From positions 25,454 to 89,453 of the forward strand of contig JABDBL010000008.1 of assembly GCA_013288645.1 (NCBI GenBank): a stretch of 64,000 bases of DNA, given 5' to 3'. The translations under genes were made by a program, and so were the position numbers. Positions within the stretch are counted from its first letter, which is position 1, and each line of letters begins with the position of its first letter. Source of the stretch: Candidatus Melainabacteria bacterium. Its GTDB lineage: Bacteria > Cyanobacteriota > Vampirovibrionia > Obscuribacterales > Obscuribacteraceae. The notes beneath the pieces were generated by a model. That model was given only the letters and a program-made list of their open reading frames with translations. It made no database searches and had not been told where the DNA came from. Below, piece by piece: positions 44,545-54,026 of the stretch.

Positions 44545-45263
44545 CCATCTGCAGCCTGAGCTAAATTTTCATCAGTTTGCGAATCGTCATCGTCACTAAG
44601 CTTAGATTTCATATGGCTGATATTTGGATTGTTCAAATGACCATCTGAATCTATAGCTTGTGTTGTAATCTGCAATTGGCTGTAAAATTGAGTCAGATAG
44701 TCAGTAACTTCTTCAGCCTTTTTGCATGGTAAAAGTTTGCCTTGATAGGCAACAGATACCGAGCCAGTTTCTTCAGATACGACTATACATAGGCAGTCCA
44801 AAATCTCAGTCAGCCCAAGAGCAGCTCGGTGTCTTGTTCCGTATATATGGCTAAGTTTGCGATTATCTGTAATTGGCAAAATTACGCCGGCCGCTTTTAT
44901 CTTATCTTTTTGAACGATTATGGCGCCATCATGCAAGTGCGATCGCGGAGTAAATATGGTCAAAATCAAATTACTTGAAATATCGCCATTTATTTCAGTG
45001 CCTGGACTTAAATAATCGTGTTCGGTTTCTGGCGGCTCAATAACTATGAGAGCGCCATATTTATCCCTCGCTAATTCTTTTATAGCTATTACTATCTGAG
45101 TAATGTCTTTGGCAAGTTCGACAGGATTTAGATCTCCAGGCACTAATCCAATAAAAAACAGTTTTAGTCGTCCTAAATACTTAAGCCCACGCCTTATTTC
45201 TGGTTGAAAAATTATTACCAGGGCAATCAAAATGAAAGGCAGAAATAAGTACTCATGTCCCAT
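44541..45263 (-). CDS. cdaA: Diadenylate cyclase CdaA, short form
   Basis: Makes the second messenger cyclic di-AMP from two ATP. The DAC domain is intact: GALIVIEPPETEHDYLSPG, then HDGAIIVQKDKIKAAGVILP with the DGA motif and GTRHRAALGL with the RHR motif. CdaA normally has three N-terminal membrane helices; this 240-residue protein has one (LFLPFILIALVIIFQPEIRR). There is no room upstream because lysA ends 38 bases away. The usual partner gene cdaR is absent. Regulation of osmolyte or potassium balance is the known role of c-di-AMP. Confidence 0.9.
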   Translation of the reverse strand: MGHEYLFLPFILIALVIIFQPEIRRGLKYLGRLKLFFIGLVPGDLNPVELAKDITQIVIAIKELARDKYGALIVIEPPETEHDYLSPGTEINGDISSNLILTIFTPRSHLHDGAIIVQKDKIKAAGVILPITDNRKLSHIYGTRHRAALGLTEILDCLCIVVSEETGSVSVAYQGKLLPCKKAEEVTDYLTQFYSQLQITTQAIDSDGHLNNPNISHMKSKLSDDDDSQTDENLAQAADG

Positions 45264-45300
45264 ATTGTCTGTCCCCTACGATTAGAATAAATGCTTGTAC

Positions 45301-46671
45301 CTAAGTCTTATCTATTAACCTTTTGGGGACTTTATCGCGGACTATTAGATCAGCATTAGATTCCCGTTCAATAATAGTCTCTGCTTGCCCATCATTTACT
45401 AAAACGCAGGCTGGACGGCCAGTACGATTATAATTCGATGCCATACTTGCGTTATAAGCACCGGTATCAAAAACCGCTATAAGATCCCCTGCTTCAGGTG
45501 CAATTAATGATTCCCTTATAATTATATCGCCTTGTTCACAATACTTGCCAACTATTGTGACGGGTGTGTCCGCTATTGCCGCGCCCATCCGGTTTGCCAG
45601 GCATGCAGTGTATTGAGCCTGATACGTAATTGGGCGAGGATTATCAGCCATACCTCCATCCACAGCAATATAATGTGTATTTTTTGTTGTCCATTTATCA
45701 TACCCAACTCTATAAAGAGTGACTCCGGCAGTCCCAACAATCGCCCTGCCTGGTTCCACTAATAAAGTCGGTAGACTTAAATTAACTGTTTTGAATTCTT
45801 TTATTACAGTTTGGGCCAATACTTGTGTCCAAGTTTCGATTGGTATTGGCTTTTCCTGCTCTGTGTAGGCTATACCCAGGCCACCGCCTACATTTAATTC
45901 AGTAAGTTCTATGGCGAATTCGTTTTTAACATTGGCATATGTTTGCGCCAATATCTCAATGCTTTGTTTGAAAGGTTCTAAATCATGCAATTGACTGCCG
46001 ATATGACTGTGGAAACCTAGCAATTGAAGGTTTTTGTGTTTTTCTATTATGGATCGCAAAAGCTGAGGTATTTGACCTAAAGCAAGCCCAAATTTTGATT
46101 GATCTTGCCCCGTTTGAATATATTTGTGAGTTTTTCCTGTCACCCCAGGAATTATGCGCAAAAGAATTTTTGCTGGTTTATTTTTCTGCGCCGCTAATAA
46201 AGCAACGGTTTTAAGCTCCGATTCGTTATCAATTACGATGCGCGCGTCAATATCTATTGCTGTTTCAATTTCTTGTGCGCTTTTATTATTACCGTGCAAA
46301 ATAATATCTTGCCCAGCCATATTTGCTTTAATGGCTGTATATAATTCACCTTCAGAAACAACATCTATACCCACTTTTGCTTTCTTAAGCAAATGACACA
46401 TTGCTAAGCATAGAAAAGCTTTACCGGCATAGAAAACTCTTGCCTTGGGGTAATTTGCTAATCCCCGTTTACAAACTTCGATGGCTTGCAAAATTGTTTT
46501 TTCATCCATAACCCATAATGGAGTGCCAAAGGTTTGCGCTAATTCAACTGTATCGCAACCACCGATAATTAAATGGTCTTTAGTAACCTCAGCTGTAATG
46601 GGTCTAATATTGACGTTAGGAGAACTATGCATTACCAGGTCTTTAGCCTGAGCAGATTTATTGAAGCTCAT
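45301..46671 (-). CDS. lysA: Diaminopimelate decarboxylase
   Basis: The last step of lysine synthesis, decarboxylating meso-DAP. A 456-residue fold-type III PLP enzyme. The PLP Lys lies in RVFYAGKAFLC, the His/Gly segment is GFHSHIGSQ, and ELNVGGGLGIAY binds phosphate. EPGRAIVGTAGV and FDTGAYNASMASNYN complete the active site. It overlaps yraN upstream by four bases and precedes cdaA. It completes the dapC-D-E pathway coded 12 kb away. Confidence 0.95.
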   Translation of the reverse strand: MSFNKSAQAKDLVMHSSPNVNIRPITAEVTKDHLIIGGCDTVELAQTFGTPLWVMDEKTILQAIEVCKRGLANYPKARVFYAGKAFLCLAMCHLLKKAKVGIDVVSEGELYTAIKANMAGQDIILHGNNKSAQEIETAIDIDARIVIDNESELKTVALLAAQKNKPAKILLRIIPGVTGKTHKYIQTGQDQSKFGLALGQIPQLLRSIIEKHKNLQLLGFHSHIGSQLHDLEPFKQSIEILAQTYANVKNEFAIELTELNVGGGLGIAYTEQEKPIPIETWTQVLAQTVIKEFKTVNLSLPTLLVEPGRAIVGTAGVTLYRVGYDKWTTKNTHYIAVDGGMADNPRPITYQAQYTACLANRMGAAIADTPVTIVGKYCEQGDIIIRESLIAPEAGDLIAVFDTGAYNASMASNYNRTGRPACVLVNDGQAETIIERESNADLIVRDKVPKRLIDKT

Positions 46672-47198
46672 TGCACAAAACCTATTATGTGCTGAATTTC
46701 AGGTTCTATCTTTTCAATTGACTTAGAAAAACTAAGCTTGTCTATTTGCCGGATAGGCGGATAACAGACAACGAAAGCGTCAAAACGACAACCTTGAATT
46801 TGTATTTTATTTAAAGACATCCTTTTTGCCATATAAAGCCGAGCGCATACCAACAACTTTTGTATTTTCCTTTTGTCCAGCTTGTCATAACCTAAACTGA
46901 CAAAGCCGCTTCTTGAAGCTACCGCCATTCTTGTCTTCACTTCTATAAAGACAAGTGTTCCATGGGGATCATAAGCTATGATATCAATTTCTGCGTAGCG
47001 ACCGGCTCGCCAGTTACGTTCTATTACTTGCCAGCCTTTCTTCGCGAGCAACTTTACTACATATTGCTCACCCGCTTTTCCTAAATTCTGTCGCCAAAAT
47101 AAGCTATCAACAGCTTTCCTTTGTGGTAATAAGCTCATTTGTGTGATTTTACTTTCCATTTTTCCCTGTCTTTTGCGTACTGTTTCTATTTGAAGCAT
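46668..47198 (-). CDS. YraN/UPF0102-family nuclease-fold protein
   Basis: A 176-residue protein with a 35-residue leader before the domain. The restriction-endonuclease-like UPF0102 domain follows: LGKAGEQYVVKLLAKKGWQV, NWRAGRYAEIDIIAYD and VFIEVKTRMA give the E-D-ExK active site. Family members are of uncertain function; a link to DNA repair or uptake has been proposed. Its stop overlaps lysA by four bases. The first ATG at 47198 may be too early; an internal ATG would shorten the leader. Confidence 0.88.
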   Translation of the reverse strand: MLQIETVRKRQGKMESKITQMSLLPQRKAVDSLFWRQNLGKAGEQYVVKLLAKKGWQVIERNWRAGRYAEIDIIAYDPHGTLVFIEVKTRMAVASRSGFVSLGYDKLDKRKIQKLLVCARLYMAKRMSLNKIQIQGCRFDAFVVCYPPIRQIDKLSFSKSIEKIEPEIQHIIGFVQ

Positions 47199-47297
47199 TT
47201 TTTGCCTTAATTTGTCTAATTGCGTTTACACTGTTTAGTTATCCCGAGTTATTCACGGGATTATTTATACGTAATTGGGCTCAGAAAAGTTCAAAGC

Positions 47298-48572
47298 ATG
47301 CTAGATATAAAATTAATTAGAGAAAAAACTGAGCTTGTAGAGAAGTCCTTGGCTAGACGCAACGGTGGTTTTTCAGTCAAGCCATTATTAATCTGTGATG
47401 AAGAATTTAGGCAGGTTCAAATCGAGTGGGAAGAACTAAATAGACGCACTAATGAAATATCTGAACATTTCAAAAAAGGCAAATTAGAGCCCTCTGAAGC
47501 AGAAGCCTTAAAAGAAGAAACAAAAAAGCTAAAGGTACGTCGACAAGAAATTGAATCTTTGCGACAAGATCTTGAAAAAAAACTTTTTGAATTGCAATTA
47601 GGCCTGCCAAATTTGCCTGATCAAGCAGTGCCAGATGGAGCTGATGAAAAAGCAAATAAAGAAATTAAACGCTGGGGAAATTTGCCCAAACTGCAAAACC
47701 CTATGCACCACTATGAGATTGGCAGTCAACTGAAAATATTTGATTTTGAACGAGGAGTGAAAATATCTGAATCACGTTTTACTGTTTTGCTAGATAAAGG
47801 GGCAAAAATTGAGCGCGCTTTGATGAATTTCATGCTTGATTTTCACAGCAAACGCGGCTATTTAGAAGTCTTTCCGCCCATTTTAGTCAACAGAGATTGT
47901 ATGGTTGGCACCGGACAATTACCTAAATTCGAAGGTGATTTCTATAAATGTGCTGATGATGCGCTTTATCTTATTCCTACAGCCGAAGTGCCTGTAACTA
48001 ATTTGTATCGCGAAGAAGTATTAGCCGAAGAACAATTGCCCATATTACATTGTGCTTATACGCCCTGTTTTAGAAGAGAAGCAGGTTCAGCTGGCAAAGA
48101 TACTCGTGGCTATATAAGACAACATCAATTCAATAAAGTCGAACTAGTTCGCTTTACTACCCCAGAAAAGGCTGCTGCCGAGCACGAGCAGCTCACTTTG
48201 GACGCAGAAGGCATTTTAGAAGCATTAGAATTACCTTATAGACGGATATTACTTTGCAGTGGCGATCTTGGCTTTGCTGCCCAAAAATGTTACGACTTAG
48301 AAGTCTGGTTTCCTGCTCAAAATCAGTATCGCGAAATTAGCTCCTGTAGTGTTTTTGGCGATTTTCAAGCCAGAAGAGCAAATCTTAAATATAAGCCAGC
48401 TGACGGCGGCAAAGCTCGGTACATGATCACTATGAACGGCTCTGCCTTAGCTATTGGACGTACGATGGCCGCTATTTTAGAAAATTATCAACAAGCAGAT
48501 GGCTCCGTTCTAATACCAAAAGCTCTACAGCCTTATTTAAATGGCATGACAGCACTTAAACCAGAGCTTTAA
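47298..48572 (+). CDS. serS: Seryl-tRNA synthetase
   Basis: A class II aminoacyl-tRNA synthetase charging tRNA-Ser. From the ATG at 47298 the start MLDIKLIREKTELVEKSLAR is the family's standard. An upstream TTG would add 26 unlikely residues. Residues 30-105 form the long antiparallel coiled-coil arm. Motif 2 is PCFRREAGSAGKDTRGYIR, with TAEVPVTN before it, and motif 3 is GSALAIGRTMAAILEN. About 424 residues, as expected. It is divergent from yraN. Confidence 0.96.
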   Translation: MLDIKLIREKTELVEKSLARRNGGFSVKPLLICDEEFRQVQIEWEELNRRTNEISEHFKKGKLEPSEAEALKEETKKLKVRRQEIESLRQDLEKKLFELQLGLPNLPDQAVPDGADEKANKEIKRWGNLPKLQNPMHHYEIGSQLKIFDFERGVKISESRFTVLLDKGAKIERALMNFMLDFHSKRGYLEVFPPILVNRDCMVGTGQLPKFEGDFYKCADDALYLIPTAEVPVTNLYREEVLAEEQLPILHCAYTPCFRREAGSAGKDTRGYIRQHQFNKVELVRFTTPEKAAAEHEQLTLDAEGILEALELPYRRILLCSGDLGFAAQKCYDLEVWFPAQNQYREISSCSVFGDFQARRANLKYKPADGGKARYMITMNGSALAIGRTMAAILENYQQADGSVLIPKALQPYLNGMTALKPEL

Positions 48573-48612
48573 GTACAAAGTCATTAAGCTAGCCTTAAAG
48601 GAAAGCTATTAA

Positions 48613-48641
48613 GTAAGCCTGGTATAAGCTTAAGGGCTTAC
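48613..48641. promoter_or_regulatory. Inverted repeat in the serS-pdxS gap
   Basis: GTAAGCC (48613-48619) and GGCTTAC (48635-48641) are perfect 7-bp arms around a 15-base loop. It could be a serS terminator (no T-run follows) or an operator for pdxST, whose start is 54 bases on. Related TTAAG/CTTAA words precede it. The direction of action cannot be decided. Confidence 0.35.
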
Positions 48642-48694
48642 AATTAGAAGATAAAAGTAGAAATACGGGTTTCGATAGGGGACTTGGTGAAATT

Positions 48695-49609
48695 ATGGCT
48701 TCGATAACAGCAGATAAAAAAGGCAAAAAAGAAACAGGCACACTGTTAGTTAAAAAAGCTCTGCCGCAAATGCTCAAAGGCGGCGTGATCATGGATGTGG
48801 TAAATGCCGAGCAAGCAAAAATCGCTGAGGAAGCTGGTGCAGTAGCAGTGATGGCATTAGAGCGCGTACCGGCCGATATTAGGGCAGACGGTGGAGTTGC
48901 TCGTATGTCTGATCCTGAACTCATTATTCAAATTATTAAAGCGGTCACTATCCCTGTTATGGCTAAAGCACGCATTGGTCATTTTGTCGAAGCACAAATC
49001 CTAGAATCATTGGGTGTTGATTGTGTTGATGAAAGCGAAGTCTTGACTCCAGCTGATGAAGAATTTCATATTGATAAAAGCAAATTTAAAATTCCATTTG
49101 TTTGCGGAGCCCGAAATTTGGGCGAGGCCCTAAGGCGCATCGGCGAAGGTGCTGCTATGATTCGCACTAAGGGTGAAGCTGGTACAGGCGACGTGGTAGA
49201 AGCGGTAAGACACGCTCGTGCTATTTTAGGCGACATCAAAAAACTAACCGTAATGCCGGCTGAAGAATTGATGACCTTTGCTAAAAATATCGGTGCACCA
49301 TATGAATTAGTGAAAGAAATAGCTAAAACAGGCAAATTACCAGTAGTGAATTTTGCTGCTGGTGGTTTGGCTACGCCAGCTGATGCTGCATTGCTTATGC
49401 AATTGGGTGTAGACGGTGTATTTGTAGGCTCTGGTATTTTTAAATCTGGCAATCCACTTAAGCGTGCTCAAGCCATAGTAAAAGCAACTACTCACTATCA
49501 AGATCCTGAAATATTAGCTGAAGTGAGTCGCAATTTGGGTGAACCGATGGTCGGGCGGACTGCTGCCAGCTTAAGCGAAACAGAAATGCTAGCTATTCGC
49601 GGCAATTAG
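48695..49609 (+). CDS. pdxS: Pyridoxal 5'-phosphate synthase subunit PdxS
   Basis: The lyase subunit of the DXP-independent PLP synthase, combining ribose 5-phosphate, glyceraldehyde 3-phosphate and ammonia. A 304-residue (beta/alpha)8 barrel. Near-invariant blocks are [20 protein letters not shown] with its active Asp and, after [20 protein letters not shown]. The catalytic lysines are in [10 protein letters not shown] and [19 protein letters not shown]. It starts at an ATG with a 12-residue extension before VKKALPQM. pdxT follows by 12 bases. Confidence 0.97.
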   Translation: MASITADKKGKKETGTLLVKKALPQMLKGGVIMDVVNAEQAKIAEEAGAVAVMALERVPADIRADGGVARMSDPELIIQIIKAVTIPVMAKARIGHFVEAQILESLGVDCVDESEVLTPADEEFHIDKSKFKIPFVCGARNLGEALRRIGEGAAMIRTKGEAGTGDVVEAVRHARAILGDIKKLTVMPAEELMTFAKNIGAPYELVKEIAKTGKLPVVNFAAGGLATPADAALLMQLGVDGVFVGSGIFKSGNPLKRAQAIVKATTHYQDPEILAEVSRNLGEPMVGRTAASLSETEMLAIRGN

Positions 49610-49621
49610 TCTTTTAACAAT

Positions 49622-50218
49622 ATGAAAATAGGCGTCTTAGCTTTACAGGGTGACTTTGCCGAGCATTTACAGGCGCTAGAGCGATGCGCAGTGCAAGGCT
49701 CACCTATAAGAAGGTCATTTCAACTAGAAGACATTGACGGACTGATTATTCCTGGCGGCGAATCGACTACAATTGCCAAATTAACCAATAGTGACAATAC
49801 CATATTTGATACTATCACTAATAAAATAAAATCCGGCATGCCGGTTTACGGCACCTGTATGGGCGCCATATTTCTTGCCAACGAAATCGAAGGCTCAAGC
49901 CAAGGCAGACTTGGCTTAATGTCCATAAAAGTTCGCCGCAACGGTTTTGGTCCACAAAAAGCCAGCTTTGAAAGTTATATTGATATACCCTGCTTAGCAG
50001 AAAATGGTGCCAAAAGCGAACCATTTCATGCCGTATTTATTCGTGCTCCACTTATTCTGTCACACTCACCAGAAGTGAATGTTTTAGCAAAGCTTGATCA
50101 AAGTATAAGCGAAAATATCATCATGGCCAGCCAAAATAATATGTTAGTTAGTACTTTCCATCCAGAACTAACCGGTGATTTACGTATCCATAAGTACTTT
50201 TTATCAATGGTTGAATAG
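49622..50218 (+). CDS. pdxT: Pyridoxal 5'-phosphate synthase glutaminase subunit PdxT
   Basis: The glutaminase that feeds ammonia to PdxS. A 198-residue class I amidotransferase: IGVLALQGDFAEHL, LIIPGGESTTIAKL, the nucleophile Cys in YGTCMGAIFL and the His-Glu pair in STFHPELTGD. The Cys loop reads TCMGA where most homologues have TCAGM or similar, but the Cys and its neighbours are kept. Stop and start spacing mark a pdxST operon. Its end overlaps the convergent truncated amidotransferase gene by 15 bases. Confidence 0.95.
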   Translation: MKIGVLALQGDFAEHLQALERCAVQGSPIRRSFQLEDIDGLIIPGGESTTIAKLTNSDNTIFDTITNKIKSGMPVYGTCMGAIFLANEIEGSSQGRLGLMSIKVRRNGFGPQKASFESYIDIPCLAENGAKSEPFHAVFIRAPLILSHSPEVNVLAKLDQSISENIIMASQNNMLVSTFHPELTGDLRIHKYFLSMVE

Positions 50219-50740
50219 ATCGGTCGTTTGTAGAGATAATTGTTTTATCGGCAGTTGCATAAAATCATCCAACAACTTAAATAGAAATGGACGAAGTGAT
50301 TCTGCGGTCTCTCCATGCCAATGAAATACGCAAAGGGAATCAGGAAGACAATTAGTTAAAGATACATGCTTAGCATCGCCCGTTTTTTCAATATTAAACC
50401 AACCGATTTCCTTATGCTTATTGAGATAAACTCTGGCACCAAAAATGGATGCTATTAATTGTGCCCCCAGGCACATTCCCAGTATCTTTTTGTCAGCTTC
50501 AATTGCTTGCTGGATGAATGCTTTTTCTTGTTTTAGCCAGGGATATTGTGCTTCATCATTTACGCTCATTGGTCCGCCCATAATTACAAGCAAATCAAAG
50601 TCTGACATTTGTGGTAATGTCCACTCTTTATCAAAGAATTTAGTTCTTGTAATAGAGAACTTATTGAGATTAGCCCAGGTTTCTATTGTGCCTGGACCTA
50701 AAAAAGACGCATGCTGCAATATGTGTATTTTTATTTGCAT
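50204..50740 (-). pseudogene. Truncated class I glutamine amidotransferase
   Basis: A 178-residue chain like GMP-synthase-type stand-alone amidotransferases. HILQHASFLGPGTIETWA, LLVIMGGPMSVND and the nucleophile Cys in LGMCLGAQLIAS are typical, and VFHWHGET is the block before the catalytic His. After that the family needs FHLE-type His-Glu residues about 30-40 residues on; here the chain is unrelated (LLDDFMQLPIKQ) and ends. The catalytic His and Glu are therefore missing. Its 3' end overlaps pdxT. Probably a decaying gene; an inactive binding protein is possible. Confidence 0.7.
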
Positions 50741-51023
50741 GGAAAAGCCTTGCTCCCCAACTATCCTTGAATGGACCTTATCTCAATTTATCAATTCAAC
50801 ATTATCAAATTGTACTATCGCTCAGTCACTTTTATTAAATTCATGATGATTTTAAGCAGAGATTTTGAACTTGTCTGATGCAGATTTGTATCTATCTTGT
50901 AGCGCCCTTGTTATGGAAATATGCGCAGACGCAGATAGGACATTCGGTAAACTTGGTATCTAAATAAAATACTCTTTCATAGCGGCAATATGCAAAACCA
51001 AATTTCTAATAACCGTAGTTTAT
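50741..51023. other. Intergenic region without recognised genes
   Basis: About 280 bases between the truncated amidotransferase and the end of the next minus-strand gene. It is AT-rich, with no open frame of note, no tRNA-like fold and no clear hairpin. It should contain the amidotransferase gene's promoter. Confidence 0.4.
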
Positions 51024-52541
51024 TTATTGCTTTGTCTTTAATTTTCTCTTTGCTAATAGTTCTTCTATGTCTTTATCTATAATGATACTCTCATCGACAC
51101 CGTCATATTTTTTATACATAGATGTGCTGCCGTCCGCTCGCCCAGCGATGACGTGATTGGCAGGCAGATCATAAATATCTACGATTATATCTTTGCCATC
51201 GCCGCGCTTGAGGATGTAACGATATAAGAGATCCTTATTTTCTTTGCGAGCCTGTTCTATCTCTGTTTGCTTAAGCTCGCGATTGAAACTTTCTCTTGTT
51301 TTAAACTTTGCTAATCCATCAGTTGGAGTATAGGCTTTCATCGTGTACCGATCTGAATCTCCTATGTTGCGCCCAATAGTTCTATCTAAATCGCGTAAAT
51401 AAATCGCTTCTAGTTTAAGTGGATTTTGGTGCAAATTATCGAAAGCCCCCAAGCCTAGATCTACTACTTTGCGATGTAAAAAGGGAATATTCAGCGATGC
51501 CTTTATTAGAGCTAATTTGTCTGGATGGGGTAAGGCAATGGTGTCATCTCTATGTTGGAATATTAATACGTGCTGTGCATTGTCATCATTTATTTTATAC
51601 GGATCAACAACATAGCCATCGGGAGGCAAGTGTATTTCGCTAGCATTGGCTTCAGCACTGCTGCCTATGATATAAACATTGGCCATATCGTGAAAGCGAT
51701 CATCACCACAAAGTCTAGTGATCAGATCTCCTCCTTGAGAGCCGCCGACAAATGCTCGGGCACGTGGATCTTTATCGACTGGCGCCAGCTCAGCACATGT
51801 AGCTAACACGCCAGCGACATAATGGCGATCATCATAGGCTATGCCTGTTCGCTCTTTATTTTCCTTCCTGAGCTCTGCTACTACTTCTGGTTTTAAGAAG
51901 CAGCCATCTGCTACCCAGGCGCTAGACTTTATGCCTTTCGCTTTAGATTCAGGACCAATTTCACGTTTTTCGGTAAGCAAGGTGAGCACTGCATATTTTT
52001 CTTTGCCTTCATCAGCCAATTCATGAAAATGGGTTTCCATTAAATAATTTTCTGAAAGCTGATCTTTATTAGATACACCAGGTACAAGCACTAGCAAGCC
52101 CAAATCTTTTCCTTCTGGGATATGTAATAAAGCGGCTCTTTCAATGCTCTCACCTGATTTAGGATCTTTGCCTATCTTCCAAAAAATTTTATAGTCTCCT
52201 TTGGGTAAAGGCTCTCCTTCTTTTAGTTTTACTGCATCACCGGTTTTGATGCCTTCTTTAGTTACTGAAATTTTCATGATCTTAGAAATTTTTTCTGCGC
52301 TGAATAATTCTTCCGCTGGATTACCCACTTTATTGGGCGGTTGGTCAAATCTAGGCATTGCATCAGGCGCTTCTACTGTCTGACGCAAACCACCGAAATT
52401 TCTTCCTTCTTGCAAAAGAGCTAAGCCAGAAAAGATCGGATCATTATTCTCTGTGCTTTCTTCATCAAATTCGTTAGCAGCCGTAAGTTTTGCACCGGCG
52501 CTTGATTGATAGGGGGATTCACTTGTACTATCGCCAGTCAT
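51024..52541 (-). CDS. Alpha/beta hydrolase (esterase/PHB-depolymerase-like)
   Basis: A 505-residue protein without a signal peptide. The N-terminal 100 residues are low-complexity and acidic. The hydrolase region has LGLLVLVPGVSNKDQLSEN, then AFVGGSQGGDLITRLCGD, where GGSQGG resembles the GxSxG nucleophile elbow, with Asp in QHRDDTI and His in LHQNP as triad candidates. This is similar to depolymerase/feruloyl-esterase-like (LpqC-type) hydrolases. The long C-terminal part (LLYRYILKRGDGKDIIVDIY) is unassigned. The substrate is unknown. Confidence 0.6.
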   Translation of the reverse strand: MTGDSTSESPYQSSAGAKLTAANEFDEESTENNDPIFSGLALLQEGRNFGGLRQTVEAPDAMPRFDQPPNKVGNPAEELFSAEKISKIMKISVTKEGIKTGDAVKLKEGEPLPKGDYKIFWKIGKDPKSGESIERAALLHIPEGKDLGLLVLVPGVSNKDQLSENYLMETHFHELADEGKEKYAVLTLLTEKREIGPESKAKGIKSSAWVADGCFLKPEVVAELRKENKERTGIAYDDRHYVAGVLATCAELAPVDKDPRARAFVGGSQGGDLITRLCGDDRFHDMANVYIIGSSAEANASEIHLPPDGYVVDPYKINDDNAQHVLIFQHRDDTIALPHPDKLALIKASLNIPFLHRKVVDLGLGAFDNLHQNPLKLEAIYLRDLDRTIGRNIGDSDRYTMKAYTPTDGLAKFKTRESFNRELKQTEIEQARKENKDLLYRYILKRGDGKDIIVDIYDLPANHVIAGRADGSTSMYKKYDGVDESIIIDKDIEELLAKRKLKTKQ

Positions 52542-52623
52542 ATCACTCTATTCCGTTGAAATAAACAACAATCATAGGAAAGTTTCGTGAGAATTCTGTG
52601 AGTCCGCTAGCAATTTGTCGGGG

Positions 52624-54006
52624 TTAGACGCTTTGACGTTTCCATTTACCCTGTTGAAACGAAATCACTGTGAATATAGCTGCCAGCACAGAAGATAACG
52701 CCATTGCTATCCAGGTACCGTTTGCGCCAAGGCCGACTATAACAGTCAAATACCAGGCAAGAGATAATCTAAATATGCAATAGCAAATTATGGTTATCAG
52801 CATTGGTATCCGGGTATAGGCAGCCCCTTGCATAGCTCCGGAGAGAATGCACCATATGGTACATGGTTCAGTCCAGGCAATGAAATAAATATAATCGACA
52901 GTCGCCTTAGCTACAGCTGCATTACTACTCATCAAGCTAGCTATATTCGGAGCGAATAAATAAAGCAAGGCTGCAATAAGAGCATTGATTCCCACTCCTG
53001 CATAGACCATTTTCCAGCTTGCTTGCGTTGCTCGTTCAATTTGATTCGCTCCCAAATTTTGCCCGACAATAATCGAAATAGCCGTACTTAAAGCAAACAT
53101 TGGCAAAAAGACAAGCAACTCTTCCAGCCGCCAACCAATTCCCCAGGCAGCTTGATTGATTGCCGGCTGATTAGTAAAAGCAAGAATAGAAAACAGTCCA
53201 AAACTCCCTAATATCAGTGCTATTTCTTGGATACAGCCAGGCACACCTATTTTCATGATTCGCAAAAGCCAATCTTTTGAAATGCCCCAGGCAAAAGAGT
53301 TAACTATATTTAGGCATGCTCTCATTTCGCAGTTTGCTAATTGAAAAAGATTCCAGGCAAAGGAAATAGATCCTGCTAAAATCCAGGATATACCAATGCC
53401 GCCAATTCCCATGTGCATCGGATAAAGGCAAAATAGATAATCGAACAAAATAACAAGCACTGTGCCAAGAATAGTTGTTTCCATTGCGGTGCGAGCATTG
53501 CCAACAGCACGAAATATTGATTGAGTAGTCCATAACAAAGTCGATGGAATATTTGCCACTAGAATAAATTTTAAATATTCCCAACCCTCTTGTTCAACTC
53601 CCGCACTGGCGCCAAGCAAATGCAATAAACCTGTGCAGGTGGGCAGCCCTATACATACAGAAATTATGCTAAAAACACTTCCCCAAATCAGACTCTGCCG
53701 AGCAGCTTCTATAGTATTAACTTTGTCGCGCGCGCCATAATATCTACTTATTAATGCAGTAGCGCCTACTTGCAATGCAATAGTAAACATCATCATAAAA
53801 TAACGAATTTGCCAACCAATGGCCATGGCAGCTTGAGCATTGGCACTGAGCTTTCCAGCAATCCATGTATCAAAAAAGGTGCCTATGCCGAAAGCACACA
53901 TATTGATCATAATTGGCCATGTTAAAACCCAAATAACATTCCAAAGTGGACCTTCAATAATATGAAAGTCTTTTCTGTCTGTGGCGTTGCTTGGTGCAGT
54001 TGACAT
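52624..54006 (-). CDS. MATE-family efflux transporter
   Basis: A 460-residue membrane protein with about 12 helices, the normal number for the family. The first helix starts PLWNVIWVLTWPIMINMCAF, and the two six-helix halves are alike: SLIWGSVFSIISVCIGLP and MVYAGVGINALIAALLYL. MATE proteins export cationic drugs or metabolites by Na+ or H+ antiport. The substrate cannot be read from the sequence. It lies downstream of the VapBC-like pair on the same strand with a gap of about 20 bases. Confidence 0.9.
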   Translation of the reverse strand: MSTAPSNATDRKDFHIIEGPLWNVIWVLTWPIMINMCAFGIGTFFDTWIAGKLSANAQAAMAIGWQIRYFMMMFTIALQVGATALISRYYGARDKVNTIEAARQSLIWGSVFSIISVCIGLPTCTGLLHLLGASAGVEQEGWEYLKFILVANIPSTLLWTTQSIFRAVGNARTAMETTILGTVLVILFDYLFCLYPMHMGIGGIGISWILAGSISFAWNLFQLANCEMRACLNIVNSFAWGISKDWLLRIMKIGVPGCIQEIALILGSFGLFSILAFTNQPAINQAAWGIGWRLEELLVFLPMFALSTAISIIVGQNLGANQIERATQASWKMVYAGVGINALIAALLYLFAPNIASLMSSNAAVAKATVDYIYFIAWTEPCTIWCILSGAMQGAAYTRIPMLITIICYCIFRLSLAWYLTVIVGLGANGTWIAMALSSVLAAIFTVISFQQGKWKRQSV

Positions 54007-54026
54007 AGATTATTTGGATGTAAGTC

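Noticed and set aside
48595-48924. Minus-strand frame over the pdxS start
   Set aside because: It is a shadow of the pdxS coding sequence in another frame with no independent signals.
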